Positions 1 through 8,990 of a DNA stretch of 64,000 nt are shown piece by piece (position 1 is the stretch's first letter; every line of letters begins with the position of its first letter). Made by a program: the position numbers and the translations under genes. Below the pieces are notes generated by a model. The model made no database searches and was not told the origin of the DNA. It saw only the letters and a program-made list of their open reading frames with translations. Origin of the DNA: Catenovulum adriaticum (GTDB taxonomy: Bacteria > Pseudomonadota > Gammaproteobacteria > Enterobacterales > Alteromonadaceae); the NCBI RefSeq assembly GCF_026725475.1, contig NZ_CP109965.1, positions 1,922,001 through 1,986,000 on the forward strand, given 5' to 3'.

Positions 1-231
1 TTTAAACTCTGGCTTTGACGCGATTTCAGTCAACACGACCAAATCATCAATATTTTTTGGTAAAACAACCGCTTGGGGTAAGTTTTGATACACACTGTTA
101 TCGGTTGAAACCGAAAAACGACTAGCATAGCTGGTTTCGATATCACCTTCAAAACGCGCTGATTTAAGCACTGCTAAATAATCAAGGTAGCTTTGTTCAA
201 TGGCATCGACTTCTGTTAAACGTGGGATCAT
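1..231 (-). CDS. ydiJ: YdiJ-type FAD-linked D-2-hydroxyglutarate dehydrogenase, N-terminal fragment
   Basis: The first 77 codons of a leftward gene cut by the window edge, starting with ATG at 231 (MIPRLTEVDAIEQSYLDYL). The segment FEGDIETSYASRFSVSTDN followed by SVYQNLPQAVVLPKN matches, from memory, the N-terminus of E. coli YdiJ, a long fusion of an FAD-binding oxidase domain and an iron-sulfur domain. Proteins of this type oxidise D-2-hydroxyglutarate. Only the region before the FAD-binding PP-loop is present, so no catalytic residue can be checked. The match to the family opening is strong; the substrate is inferred from the family. Confidence 0.8.
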   Translation of the reverse strand, partial: MIPRLTEVDAIEQSYLDYLAVLKSARFEGDIETSYASRFSVSTDNSVYQNLPQAVVLPKNIDDLVVLTEIASKPEFK

Positions 232-442
232 TCTTTATCTATCGCTTATAAAACTTGGTGCAGATTATATCAACTTTAGCTTACTTGTTGCAGCTAAGTT
301 TTTATTTATTTTGAGATTAAATATAGCGCGCATTTCTTTGTGAGTTATAGTCAGTAGACTACACTTAAATAAATTTTAACTGACTTTCTTATTTTATTTA
401 TATGCGTTTGAAATATCCGAGGGCAAAAAACATAGCTTCAGT

Positions 443-1168
443 ATGTGGCTCAACTTAATAAAAATTAGCTTAATAAGCTTATTTTTATTATCGATGAATA
501 TACAATATACACAAGCAAAAACAACTTCAAAAAATGCGTGTTTTAGCACCTACTTACCCTCCGTTCTCGCACAAAATTCAAGATAAATGGCAAGGTGAAG
601 GTTTCAAAAAAGCCTCTCAAATACTTGAAGTGGCCAAGATCCCATATCAAATAACACCAAGTTCTAATTTTGTTCAAGCATTTTAAAAACTAAAAAAGAG
701 CCAAATAGATGCCGTTTTATTAGCCACTGAAAATAAACACCAAAATACATATTCAATCTTATCTCAACCCATTTTGTGTTAGTTGGTATATTAATAAAGA
801 CGCTGAATACCTACCTGACAATAAACAATTTAAAAAGCAGTATAAAGTTGGCTAGCCCATTTAAAGCGAATTGATATCTATGTCTTGAAAAAGATAAATA
901 CAATGTAGCTGGTGTTTTACAAGTTGATAATTTAGCTAAAATGCTAAAACTTAAGCGGATTGATGCAGTAATGGTAAACAGTGCGGTATTTGAAAACGCG
1001 GCAAAGCAAGGCAATATTCCTGTGTCACACTTTAATGCAATAAAACATGGTGCTCATCCGGTGAGTATGTATATTCAAAAACAATATATAAAAAATCATC
1101 TACATGTTCTCAAACAAATTAATCAAGCTATTCAGCAACATTATCCCAAGCTTAATTGTCGCTTGTAA
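443..1168 (+). pseudogene. Decayed periplasmic solute-binding protein (SBP_bac_3-like)
   Basis: Three reading-frame pieces line up as one broken gene. The ATG at 443 opens a good signal peptide (MWLNLIKISLISLFLLSM, then a QAKTTSKN cleavage region). After an A-rich tract near 530 the frame changes and continues as RVLAPTYPPFSHKIQDKWQG, the usual start of a mature amino-acid-type binding protein, until TAA at 684. Further stops follow. The first frame resumes near 875 with DKYNVAGVLQVDNLAKMLKL and RIDAVMVNSAVF, typical of the second lobe, and ends at 1168. At least one frameshift and several stops make a working protein unlikely. Its last 17 bases overlap the 3' end of the convergent glycosylase gene. 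The family call rests on pattern; the ligand is unknown. Confidence 0.7.
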
Positions 1169-1736
1169 CCTGTTTAACTCGTCGTTGAAGCGCAGGAATC
1201 ACTTCACGTTCAAACCAAGGATTTTTCTTAAACCAATATTGATTACGAGGACTTGGATGCGGCAAAACAAATTGCTCTGGAGCATATTTCTGCCATTGTT
1301 TAACGGTTTCAGTTAGATTAAGTTGACTGCTTGGTAAATGATACTGGCGAGCGTATTGTCCCAACACTATGGTTAATTCAACCTGTTTTAAATGGGCTAG
1401 TAAGGCCTTTCGCCAAAGCGGGGCACAAACTTTAGATGGTGCAATATCGCCCGATTTAGTCGAACCCGGATAACAAAACCCCATTGGTAAAATTGCGACT
1501 TTATTTTCGTTGTAAAAATCATCATTTGAGATTTTCATCCATTGACGCAGCTTATCTCCGCTGGCGTCGGCAAAGGGTTTATTAGCTTTATCTGCTTTTC
1601 GACCGGGCGCTTGACCTGCAATTAAAATTTTAGCTTGCGAACTGATTTGAATAACCGGATTCGGGTTTAAAATCGCCTCGCACTCACGGCAAGCTAATGC
1701 CTGTTGTTTTAATGCTTCTAAACTTAAATTCATCAT
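1152..1736 (-). CDS. Uracil-DNA glycosylase-like protein (HI_0220.2-type)
   Basis: A 194-residue protein of the uracil-DNA glycosylase superfamily. The N-terminal half has ILIAGQAPGRKA, then PFADASGDKLRQWM, the motif region that lines the uracil pocket in this fold. Near the C-terminus LPHPSPRNQYWF matches the second catalytic motif of the superfamily (HPSP). Two cysteines near residues 16-19 (CRECE) are present, but a four-cysteine iron-sulfur set is not evident, so it is not a classical family 4 enzyme. The start is one of two adjacent ATGs at 1736 and 1733, one base after the yegD stop, so the two genes are almost certainly cotranscribed. A role in base-excision repair is inferred; the exact lesion is not known. 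Confidence 0.75.
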   Translation of the reverse strand: MMNLSLEALKQQALACRECEAILNPNPVIQISSQAKILIAGQAPGRKADKANKPFADASGDKLRQWMKISNDDFYNENKVAILPMGFCYPGSTKSGDIAPSKVCAPLWRKALLAHLKQVELTIVLGQYARQYHLPSSQLNLTETVKQWQKYAPEQFVLPHPSPRNQYWFKKNPWFEREVIPALQRRVKQVTSDN

Positions 1737-1737
1737 A

Positions 1738-3105
1738 CTAACGGTAAATTTTATCTGCCCATCTAGTCAAGCCAGATGCAACGCTACCAAAATAATCGCC
1801 AACGACAAGTTCGGTTCCTGCTGGGCAAAGCTGTCTGATAAATTGATTAAAAACAGGCGATTTAGCTGTGCCTCCTGTAACAAACACAATATCAGGCTCA
1901 CACCCTGCTTGGTTAATAGCTTCATTAATTAATTGCGCGATTGAATCGAGTATTCGTCGATTAGCCTGCAATAAATTATCTCGCTCAAGCTGTGCCATTA
2001 GCGACGGGCTTAAAAAGTCTAAATCTACAAGGGTAGAATTTACAGCTGATAACTCAATTTTTGCTTGTTCAGCGCAATTGACTAGTTGATAACTCAATTT
2101 TTGCTGCTGTACTTTTAACAAGCGTTCGAGCAAAGATTTTTGTTCGGCATCACGTAGCAACTGAGCTAACATACGTGCATTTTCAGCACTGTAAAAGCGC
2201 GTTTGTGCCGCAATATTATTAATTTCAACCGCATCACTAAAACATTTAACTGGTAAAGGTTTACCTGTTTTAAGTTGCCCATTCATCCCTAAATATGGCA
2301 TTAATCCAAACAAAGCTAATTGAATATCAAAGTCGTTACCACCCACTCGTTGACCGCTATGGCTTAATATATGTTCGCTACGCTGTTCATGATTGATTAG
2401 CTCAGGTCCCATTAATAACATTGAGCAATCACTCGTACCACCACCAATATCAACCACTAACACGCGTTTTTCTGTTGGTAAACTAGCTTCAAATTCGACC
2501 CCAGCTGCAACAGGCTCAAATTGAAATTCAACGTTTTTAAAACCGACTCGCTTTGCTGCATTCGTTAAAATATTTAATGCTTGCTGATTACTCTCGTCAC
2601 CTTTTAATCCTTGAAAGTTGACAGGCTTGCCAATGACCAATTGATCTATATCTTCTTTTAAATTTTGCTCAGCACAAGCTTTAATATGACACATCATAGC
2701 TGCCACAATATCTTCAAACAAATCGATTTGCTGGCGAACTAAACCAGTTGCCCCTAAAAAGGATTTAGGAGATTTAATATAATAACCTTCTTCGGGATCT
2801 TCGAGGTAATGCTCTAAAGCTGATTTGCCAAAAGATAACTCAGAATTCAACCCATCTAGTTTCAGCTCTGCTAGCGCCATTTGCCCTTTTTGCAAAGCAA
2901 GCTTTCTAGCACTGGCGAAATTACTTTGTTCGTTGGTAGGTAGGTTTTGATAAAGCCAATTAACAATGGTATTTCGACTGGCAGAATATAAACTGGAAGG
3001 CATGTAAAAGCCGTGCTCGGCTAACGTAACCAGCTCAGGGTGAGCGTTACGCATAATGCCAACGGCGCAATTAGACGTGCCAAAATCAAACCCTATAGTC
3101 GCCAT
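1738..3105 (-). CDS. yegD: YegD-like Hsp70-family chaperone/ATPase
   Basis: A 455-residue member of the actin/Hsp70 ATPase superfamily. The N-terminal phosphate loop IGFDFGTSNCAVGIM is visible at residues 4-18. A second phosphate motif, VLVVDIGGGTSDCSML, lies near residue 216, and the adenosine motif IVFVTGGTAKSPVF lies near 405. Length and motifs match E. coli YegD (about 450 aa). It lacks the DnaK peptide-binding domain, so it is an atypical Hsp70 of uncertain client range. It is followed after one base by the glycosylase-like gene. The gap of 124 bases to phoU upstream suggests a separate transcription unit. Confidence 0.85.
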   Translation of the reverse strand: MATIGFDFGTSNCAVGIMRNAHPELVTLAEHGFYMPSSLYSASRNTIVNWLYQNLPTNEQSNFASARKLALQKGQMALAELKLDGLNSELSFGKSALEHYLEDPEEGYYIKSPKSFLGATGLVRQQIDLFEDIVAAMMCHIKACAEQNLKEDIDQLVIGKPVNFQGLKGDESNQQALNILTNAAKRVGFKNVEFQFEPVAAGVEFEASLPTEKRVLVVDIGGGTSDCSMLLMGPELINHEQRSEHILSHSGQRVGGNDFDIQLALFGLMPYLGMNGQLKTGKPLPVKCFSDAVEINNIAAQTRFYSAENARMLAQLLRDAEQKSLLERLLKVQQQKLSYQLVNCAEQAKIELSAVNSTLVDLDFLSPSLMAQLERDNLLQANRRILDSIAQLINEAINQAGCEPDIVFVTGGTAKSPVFNQFIRQLCPAGTELVVGDYFGSVASGLTRWADKIYR

Positions 3106-3229
3106 ACAAAGCCTCTTTCAAAAAACCCGTAAGCATACTCATTTAGCTTGGCTGGCACAATTAAAATAAAAAAGTAACGCTATTTTTTAAGGCAATTAAT
3201 AGCCTTTGCCACTTTTAAGCTGATTTACT

Positions 3230-3940
3230 TTATTTAACCTCTAGCATTTTTTCAATATGCTCACTGCTTCTATGGCGTACATCTTTGCCTTTTATTAAAT
3301 AAATCACATGCTCACTCAAATTTTGGCAGCGGTCACCTATTCGCTCTAGTGAACGTGTGGCCCAAACAACATCCATTATTTTTGGAATAGAGCGTGGATC
3401 TTCCATCATATGAGTCATTAATTGACGCATAATACCTTCATAAGCTTTATCAATTTTTTTATCTAACTTATGAACTTCGTAGGCAGCATCACTATCCATA
3501 CGTGCCATCGAATCTAATACTTTATTAAACATGGTCAATACTTGTTGACCCATATGATCTAAATCAACAATAAATTGATGATGTTGACCGCTAAAGTGAA
3601 CTTGTGCAGCTTTGACCATACGACAAGTTTCATCACCTATGCGTTCTAAATCGGCAATCATTTTTGCCACTGCCAAAATAATTCTTAAATCAATGGCTGC
3701 AGGTTGGCGTTTGGCAATAATTCGAGCGCATTCTTCGTCTATTGCCACTTCATAGTCGTTAATTTTATTGTCGTTCTCTATGATTTTTTCTGCTATTTTA
3801 GGATCGCTATTATTAATCGCCTCAAGCGCTTGTGTTATTTGCTGTTCAACCAAACCGCCCATATCTAATACACTGCTCATAATGCGTTCAAGTTCAATAT
3901 TAAACTGACCTGAAATATGTTTATCTAATTTTAAATCCAT
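3230..3940 (-). CDS. phoU: Phosphate-signalling regulator PhoU
   Basis: A 236-residue PhoU with the family's two three-helix repeats. Each carries the acidic metal-binding motif: DLERIGDETCRMV in the first half and SLERIGDRCQNLSEHV in the second. PhoU couples the Pst transporter to the PhoR/PhoB two-component system and represses the Pho regulon when phosphate is plentiful. It is the last gene of the leftward pstC-pstA-pstB-phoU set, 92 bases after pstB. PhoB and PhoR are not in this window. Confidence 0.96.
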   Translation of the reverse strand: MDLKLDKHISGQFNIELERIMSSVLDMGGLVEQQITQALEAINNSDPKIAEKIIENDNKINDYEVAIDEECARIIAKRQPAAIDLRIILAVAKMIADLERIGDETCRMVKAAQVHFSGQHHQFIVDLDHMGQQVLTMFNKVLDSMARMDSDAAYEVHKLDKKIDKAYEGIMRQLMTHMMEDPRSIPKIMDVVWATRSLERIGDRCQNLSEHVIYLIKGKDVRHRSSEHIEKMLEVK

Positions 3941-4032
3941 AATTTACACCTAGTGTCATTAAATCTGAGTGTACCTAAAATATCAGCGATAATTCAAGCG
4001 GTTATGATAATTTTATCTAAAACTAAGGCTAC

Positions 4033-4854
4033 TTAACCATATCGACCGGTAATATAATCTTCGGTTTTCTTTTTAGCCGGTGTCGTAAATAATTGGTTTG
4101 TTTCAGAGTATTCAATTAGCTCACCCATAAACATGAAAGCAGCATAATTAGATACACGCGCTGCTTGTTGCATATTATGCGTCACAATTACCACAGTATA
4201 GGTTTCTTTTAAATCATTAATCAACTCTTCAATCGTTAAGGTTGAAATTGGATCTAGCGCCGAGGTTGGCTCATCTAGCAATAATACTTTAGGTTCAATC
4301 GCTATTGCTCTAGCAATCACTAGTCTTTGCTGCTGACCGCCAGATAAACCAAATGCGCTGTCATTTAATCTATCTTTTACTTCATCCCATAAAGCAGCTT
4401 TACGTAACGAGCTTTCAACAACTTCGTCAAGTTTATATTTTTCTTTAATTCCTTGCAGTCGTAATCCATAAACGACGTTTTCGTAAATCGATTTTGGAAA
4501 CGGATTTGGCCGCTGAAATACCATGCCAACGTTTTGGCGCAAATTTGCAACATCAACATCTTTATCGTATATATTTTTGCCTTCAAGTAAAATTTCGCCT
4601 TTTACTTTACAAATATCAACCAAATCATTCATGCGGTTAATACAACGCAACAAAGTTGACTTACCGCAGCCTGAAGGGCCTATAAAAGCGGTTACTTTTC
4701 CTTTAGGAATTTTCATATCAATATTGTACAAAGCTTGTTTATCGCCATAGAACAAATTGAGATCTCGCATTTGTAATGCCGTTTGCTCAGCGGTTAATTC
4801 GCTTGGCGAAATGGCATTATTAATTTTAGTAACTTCAGGTGATAATGAAATCAT
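4033..4854 (-). CDS. pstB: Phosphate ABC transporter ATP-binding protein PstB
   Basis: A 273-residue ATPase that energises high-affinity phosphate import. It has the Walker A motif GPSGCGKSTLLRC, the ABC signature LSGGQQQRLVIARA, and Walker B VLLLDEPTSALDP followed by the H-loop VIVTHNMQQ. About 24 extra residues precede the conserved LNLFYGDKQALYNI opening. The ATG at 4854 lies 20 bases after pstA. It works in the cytoplasm on the PstA/PstC membrane pair. Confidence 0.96.
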   Translation of the reverse strand: MISLSPEVTKINNAISPSELTAEQTALQMRDLNLFYGDKQALYNIDMKIPKGKVTAFIGPSGCGKSTLLRCINRMNDLVDICKVKGEILLEGKNIYDKDVDVANLRQNVGMVFQRPNPFPKSIYENVVYGLRLQGIKEKYKLDEVVESSLRKAALWDEVKDRLNDSAFGLSGGQQQRLVIARAIAIEPKVLLLDEPTSALDPISTLTIEELINDLKETYTVVIVTHNMQQAARVSNYAAFMFMGELIEYSETNQLFTTPAKKKTEDYITGRYG

Positions 4855-4874
4855 CTTTAATAAACCTTATAAAT

Positions 4875-6512
4875 TTAATGTTCAAGCGATTTGTATTTTT
4901 CGCGCAAGTGGTTACGTATACCAATCGCCGTAATATTCAAGGCAACAATGACTGTCACTAATAAAAAAGCGGTGGCATATACTAATGGTCTTGCGGCTTC
5001 TACGTTAGGGCTTTGAAACCCAACATCATAAATATGAAAACCCAAATGCATAAACTTTCGGTCAACATGAATAAACGGAAAATTTCCATCTAAAGGTAGT
5101 GTAGGCGCCATTTTTACAACCCCAACTAGCATTAAAGGAGCAACTTCGCCAGCCGCACGTGCAACTGCTAAAATAAGTCCGGTCATTATCGCTGGGCTAG
5201 CCATTGGGATAATAATACGCCACAAAGTTTCGGCTTTGGTTGCACCTAAAGCTAAACTGCCTTGACGTAATGAACTTGGAATTCGAGACATGCCCTCTTC
5301 GGTTGAAACGATAACCACAGGCAAAGTTAAAATTGCCAAGGTAAGGGCCGACCAAATAACCCCAGGCGTACCAAATGTTGGATTAGGCATAGCTTCGGGA
5401 TAAAATAATTCATCAATACTGCCCCCTAACATATAAACAAAAAAGCCTAAACCAAACACCCCATATACAATCGAAGGAACACCAGCTAAGTTAATTACCG
5501 CAATTCGAATAATTTTGGTGACATTATTTTTTGCCGCATATTCATGTAAATAAATAGCTGCAATAACCCCAAATGGGGTAACAATAACAGCCATTAACAT
5601 CACCATAAAAACGGTTCCAAATATTGCGGGGAAAACACCGCCCTCGGTATTTGCCTCTCTAGGATCGTCACTGACAAACTTGCCAATTTGCACAAAAAAC
5701 CGACCGGTTTTAGCCAGCACCGTCATATCATTTGGAAAATGGAAATCTAAGATTTGTGCTGCGGGAATATTGACTAACTCACCACGCATATCTTTAACAA
5801 TAACCGCATCTCGACTCGCTGCCTGACGATATTTAAATAGCTGCTTTTCGTACCGCTGATAATCTTTATTGAGTTGTTTTATTTCGTTTTCAAATTCAGC
5901 CAATTTTTTATCAGTCAGCTCATTATCTAACTCAAGCGCGCGTTGTTCTAACCTGATTTTTTCTAATCGATAATTAATAGCACCAATTTCATCATTTTGT
6001 AAATCGTGAGCTTTCTCATTAATATCAACTGCTCTATCAATTACCTGCTGAGCCTGACTTGCGGGTGCTTTTTCTCCGTCAATTAAAACATGATCAACAT
6101 AACCATAAAAATTACCATTTTTGGTTCGTTCAAATACAGCTAATCCCGGTTGTTTAGCTTGACTCTTAATATCAGTTTCTAAAACCCAACGAAAATCCAA
6201 ATCAACAAATTCTCGATTACCCGTTTTAATCAACAAGCGCTCAATAAATTCATCAGTATTATCTGGTAAAGTTAAACCCGCTTCGCGCAAACGCTTAACT
6301 GGCACTTCTTCGCGCTCATAAATTTCACCAATAATCGTATGCTCGGCTAAGCCCTGCTGTAACTTAAATTCGTAAATATCTGCTGGCCAAAAGTAACTTA
6401 AACCTCGCCAAGCTATCATAAGTAACAGCCCCAGCACCGAAATTAAGCTCAAACTTACGGCACCTGCCGTCATCCAAATCCAAGGGGATCCTGATTTAAA
6501 CCAATTTTTCAT
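4875..6512 (-). CDS. pstA: Phosphate ABC transporter permease PstA, long form
   Basis: A 545-residue PstA, well above the roughly 300 residues of the classical protein. A first membrane segment (about residues 13-35) is followed by a large soluble insert to about residue 290. The insert includes a strongly heptad-like, charged stretch (about 175-235, rich in E, L and K) that should form a coiled coil. The C-terminal half is the usual permease, with GVFPAIFGTVFMVMLMAVIV and the ABC-coupling EAA region SLALGATKAETLWRIIIP. The gene starts 15 bases after pstC. Long PstA/PstC pairs occur in Vibrio and Shewanella; what the insert does is unknown to me. Confidence 0.92.
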   Translation of the reverse strand: MKNWFKSGSPWIWMTAGAVSLSLISVLGLLLMIAWRGLSYFWPADIYEFKLQQGLAEHTIIGEIYEREEVPVKRLREAGLTLPDNTDEFIERLLIKTGNREFVDLDFRWVLETDIKSQAKQPGLAVFERTKNGNFYGYVDHVLIDGEKAPASQAQQVIDRAVDINEKAHDLQNDEIGAINYRLEKIRLEQRALELDNELTDKKLAEFENEIKQLNKDYQRYEKQLFKYRQAASRDAVIVKDMRGELVNIPAAQILDFHFPNDMTVLAKTGRFFVQIGKFVSDDPREANTEGGVFPAIFGTVFMVMLMAVIVTPFGVIAAIYLHEYAAKNNVTKIIRIAVINLAGVPSIVYGVFGLGFFVYMLGGSIDELFYPEAMPNPTFGTPGVIWSALTLAILTLPVVIVSTEEGMSRIPSSLRQGSLALGATKAETLWRIIIPMASPAIMTGLILAVARAAGEVAPLMLVGVVKMAPTLPLDGNFPFIHVDRKFMHLGFHIYDVGFQSPNVEAARPLVYATAFLLVTVIVALNITAIGIRNHLREKYKSLEH

Positions 6513-6527
6513 TATTTACACCTTGGT

Positions 6528-8762
6528 TTATAAAGAACTATATTTATCACGCAAACGCTGACGAACAAATTCAGCAATTGTGTTAAAAATAAACGTAAAA
6601 ATAAATAAGACAAACGCAGCTAAAAACAAAATACGATAGTGAGTGCTCCCCACTTCAGATTCTGGCATTTCAACCGCGATATTAGCTGATAAAGTACGCA
6701 TCCCTTGAAAAATTGACCAATCCATAATAGGTGTATTACCCGTAGCCATTAATACAATCATTGTTTCACCTACCGCTCGGCCTAACCCCATCATTACCGC
6801 CGAAAAAATACCTGGACTTGCTGTTAACAATACAACCCTGACTAAGGTTTGCCATTGACTGGCTCCTAACGCTAACGAACCTTGAGATAAATGTTTTGGC
6901 ACAGAAAACACGGCATCTTCGGCAATTGAAAATATGGTGGGTATAACTGCAAAGCCCATCGCAATGCCAACCACTAATGAGTTGCGCTGATCAAACGAAA
7001 TACCCAAGTCATCCGTAATAAATAAACGAACATCACCATCAAAAAAGACATCGTTTAACCAAGGACTAATAGCTAGACAGCCCCAAGCTAATAAAATAAT
7101 AACGGGTATTAAAATAATTGAGTCCCAGCCTACAGGTAATTTACTAAGACAAGCTTTAGGCAGATTATGCCAAGCAAAAGCGACCGCTAAAATACACAGC
7201 GGTAGTAATATCACTAAAACAAGTAAGGCGGCTAAATGAGTTTCAATTAGTGGTGCTAGCCATAAGCCAGCTAAAAACCCTAAAATAACGGTTGGTAATG
7301 CTTCCATAATTTCGACTGTGGGTTTAACCAAAGTTCGAATTTTAGCTGGCATAAAATAAGCGGTATAAATTGCTGCAGAAAGCGCAATGGGCACTGAAAA
7401 TAGCATAGCGTAAAACGCAGCTTTAATCGTGCCAAACGTAATTGGTACTAAACTGAATTTAGATTCAAAATCGTCAGATGCTGATGTAGATTGCCACACA
7501 TAATCTGGTTCGCTGTACCCTTCATACCATACTTCTTGCCATAAAGCAGACCAAGTCACCTCTGGGTGTTCATTTTGAACATTAAATACTTGCAGCGTTT
7601 TATTAGACTGCAAAATATAAGCATCTGCTCGGGGTGCTATTGCCAGTGTATCAATTTTGCCTTGCGTGATATGGCCCGTAAATAATTCAGCCTGACTCGT
7701 GGTATAAAATACTTCCAGTTCACCATTTTTGGCTATTGAAACAAAACTGCGTCTAAAATATTCAGGATAGATTTCAGTGTGAACCTGCTCGGTATCAAAG
7801 CTTCGAATTTTTTCAAAACGACGGCCTTTTTCACCGTTAACTTCAAACCATTGGCTCACGTTAGCACTATCGTCCGCAATTAAAATAGAGTTAGCACCGC
7901 CCAATAAAGCAGCTGCTGTTACCTCAGTCCCATAGTCAACAACTTGGCTTTTTGATACTAATGAAACGTCATCTGGATTACGCGTGTTAAACACAAATAA
8001 CTGACCTTGCTGAATCACAAAAGCACGAGAGACATCAGCAGTTAGCAACAAATAATCAACTTGACCAGCCACCACAGGCAATTTGGTTTGTGATTGAATC
8101 CATTGAGTTTCATCTGTCATCCAATTAACTTCAGCATCTAAACGCACAAAATTAATTTCGCCCTGGGAATTTTGATATAACACCCCCCCTTTTTGATCGG
8201 CACTATCAATTGCAAACGCAAATTTTTCAATTATTGAGTTAGATGACAATGACAAACCAGATGGCGTTAGCGGGTAACTCACTTGCGGCGTAATTTGACG
8301 TTCGTTATTAGCAAAACCTAATTCAAATTTTGGCGAGGCTACAACTAATTGGTGTTTTTGGGTAATAAAGGCATATTGATTTAAATGTGCCATACTGGGC
8401 GTAAACGCAACAGCTGGTGCATCCAATTTTATTTGAAATTGTGAAATTGGTTGCCCTGCGTTTGCCCCTTTAAGCTGAAAATAGGTGAGTTGGGCATCAT
8501 CAGTAAACCGGTAAGCGGTTTCAACGTGATCATCTAAACCCAACGCTAACGTTTTATTGGGTTGTTCGACTGATATATCTAATTTATGTTTTATCGATAC
8601 CCCATCAAAAATGGGTTGTACGACATAAAGCAAATAAAAAAAGATAAGCAACAGAGCAACCAATACCATAACGCCACCCGCTGTGACCCCATATTTGGCA
8701 ACTTTGTCTTTAACATTTCGAATAAAATTCGGATTGTTTGTTTGATTGCTAGCTTGATACAT
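6528..8762 (-). CDS. pstC: Phosphate ABC transporter permease PstC, long form
   Basis: A 744-residue PstC; the classical protein is about 320. After one membrane segment (about residues 30-50), some 380 soluble residues are inserted before the permease core. The core begins near FSLVPITFGTIKAAFYAM and includes the EAA-type loop SLALGASQWQTLVRVV and GLGRAVGETMIVLM. The soluble part contains repeated short strand-like segments. This is the first gene of the leftward pst set and has a PhoB-box-like site and -10 upstream (8793-8826). No pstS lies beside it, so the binding protein must be encoded elsewhere. Confidence 0.92.
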   Translation of the reverse strand: MYQASNQTNNPNFIRNVKDKVAKYGVTAGGVMVLVALLLIFFYLLYVVQPIFDGVSIKHKLDISVEQPNKTLALGLDDHVETAYRFTDDAQLTYFQLKGANAGQPISQFQIKLDAPAVAFTPSMAHLNQYAFITQKHQLVVASPKFELGFANNERQITPQVSYPLTPSGLSLSSNSIIEKFAFAIDSADQKGGVLYQNSQGEINFVRLDAEVNWMTDETQWIQSQTKLPVVAGQVDYLLLTADVSRAFVIQQGQLFVFNTRNPDDVSLVSKSQVVDYGTEVTAAALLGGANSILIADDSANVSQWFEVNGEKGRRFEKIRSFDTEQVHTEIYPEYFRRSFVSIAKNGELEVFYTTSQAELFTGHITQGKIDTLAIAPRADAYILQSNKTLQVFNVQNEHPEVTWSALWQEVWYEGYSEPDYVWQSTSASDDFESKFSLVPITFGTIKAAFYAMLFSVPIALSAAIYTAYFMPAKIRTLVKPTVEIMEALPTVILGFLAGLWLAPLIETHLAALLVLVILLPLCILAVAFAWHNLPKACLSKLPVGWDSIILIPVIILLAWGCLAISPWLNDVFFDGDVRLFITDDLGISFDQRNSLVVGIAMGFAVIPTIFSIAEDAVFSVPKHLSQGSLALGASQWQTLVRVVLLTASPGIFSAVMMGLGRAVGETMIVLMATGNTPIMDWSIFQGMRTLSANIAVEMPESEVGSTHYRILFLAAFVLFIFTFIFNTIAEFVRQRLRDKYSSL

Positions 8763-8792
8763 ACATGAACTTAATCTATTTAAACTAGCCTC

Positions 8793-8826
8793 AGTATATT
8801 ATATTTTTATGACACTTGTGTTACAG
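8793..8826 (-). promoter_or_regulatory. PhoB box and -10 element of the pstC promoter
   Basis: Read on the minus strand, 8826-8809 is CTGTAAC-ACAA-GTGTCAT, a 7-4-7 direct repeat that agrees with the PhoB box (CTGTCAT, four A/T-rich bases, CTGTCAT) at 14 of 18 positions by my count. Exactly 10 bases later comes TATACT (8798-8793), the spacing known for PhoB-activated promoters. A second -10-like TATAAT overlaps at 8803-8798. The pstC start codon is about 30 bases downstream. The sequence pattern is seen; control by PhoB is inferred. Confidence 0.8.
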
Positions 8827-8908
8827 CCAATAAAAATGAGTACATATGACTAGACAGCTAGTAGAAGTAAAATGCAGCGAAAATCAAAGCTTGAGACGTA
8901 TAAACAAT

Positions 8909-8930
8909 AAAGGCTTCCGAAGAAGCCTTT
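8909..8930 (-). terminator. UUCG-loop hairpin after the pit gene
   Basis: A perfect 9-bp stem, AAAGGCTTC / GAAGCCTTT, with a 4-base loop. On the minus strand the loop is TTCG closed by C-G, the very stable UUCG tetraloop, which indicates that the leftward transcript from the DUF47-pit unit is the one terminated. A run of three T's is part of the stem and ATTGTTT follows. It lies about 60 bases past the pit stop codon. Confidence 0.75.
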
Positions 8931-8945
8931 AATTTAGGTTGCGCG

Positions 8946-8973
8946 GCTTTAATGACACTTTTGTCATTAAAGC
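8946..8973. repeat. Perfect 12-bp inverted repeat sharing 18 bases with a PhoB-box region
   Basis: GCTTTAATGACA, a CTTT loop, then TGTCATTAAAGC form a perfect palindrome between the pit stop codon and its terminator. The 18 bases CTTTAATGACACTTTTGT (8947-8964) are identical to 13086-13103, which overlaps the PhoB-like box of the chemoreceptor promoter. It contains one good half-box but not a full 7-4-7 repeat. It could be a second terminator stem or a PhoB half-site. Confidence 0.6.
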
Positions 8974-8990
8974 TCACAAACTAGTTTAAT

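Noticed and set aside
3106..3229. A possible terminator after phoU (AAGGC...GCCTT with a later T-run).
   Set aside because: The stem has only five pairs and the T-run is more than ten bases away, so it is not convincing.
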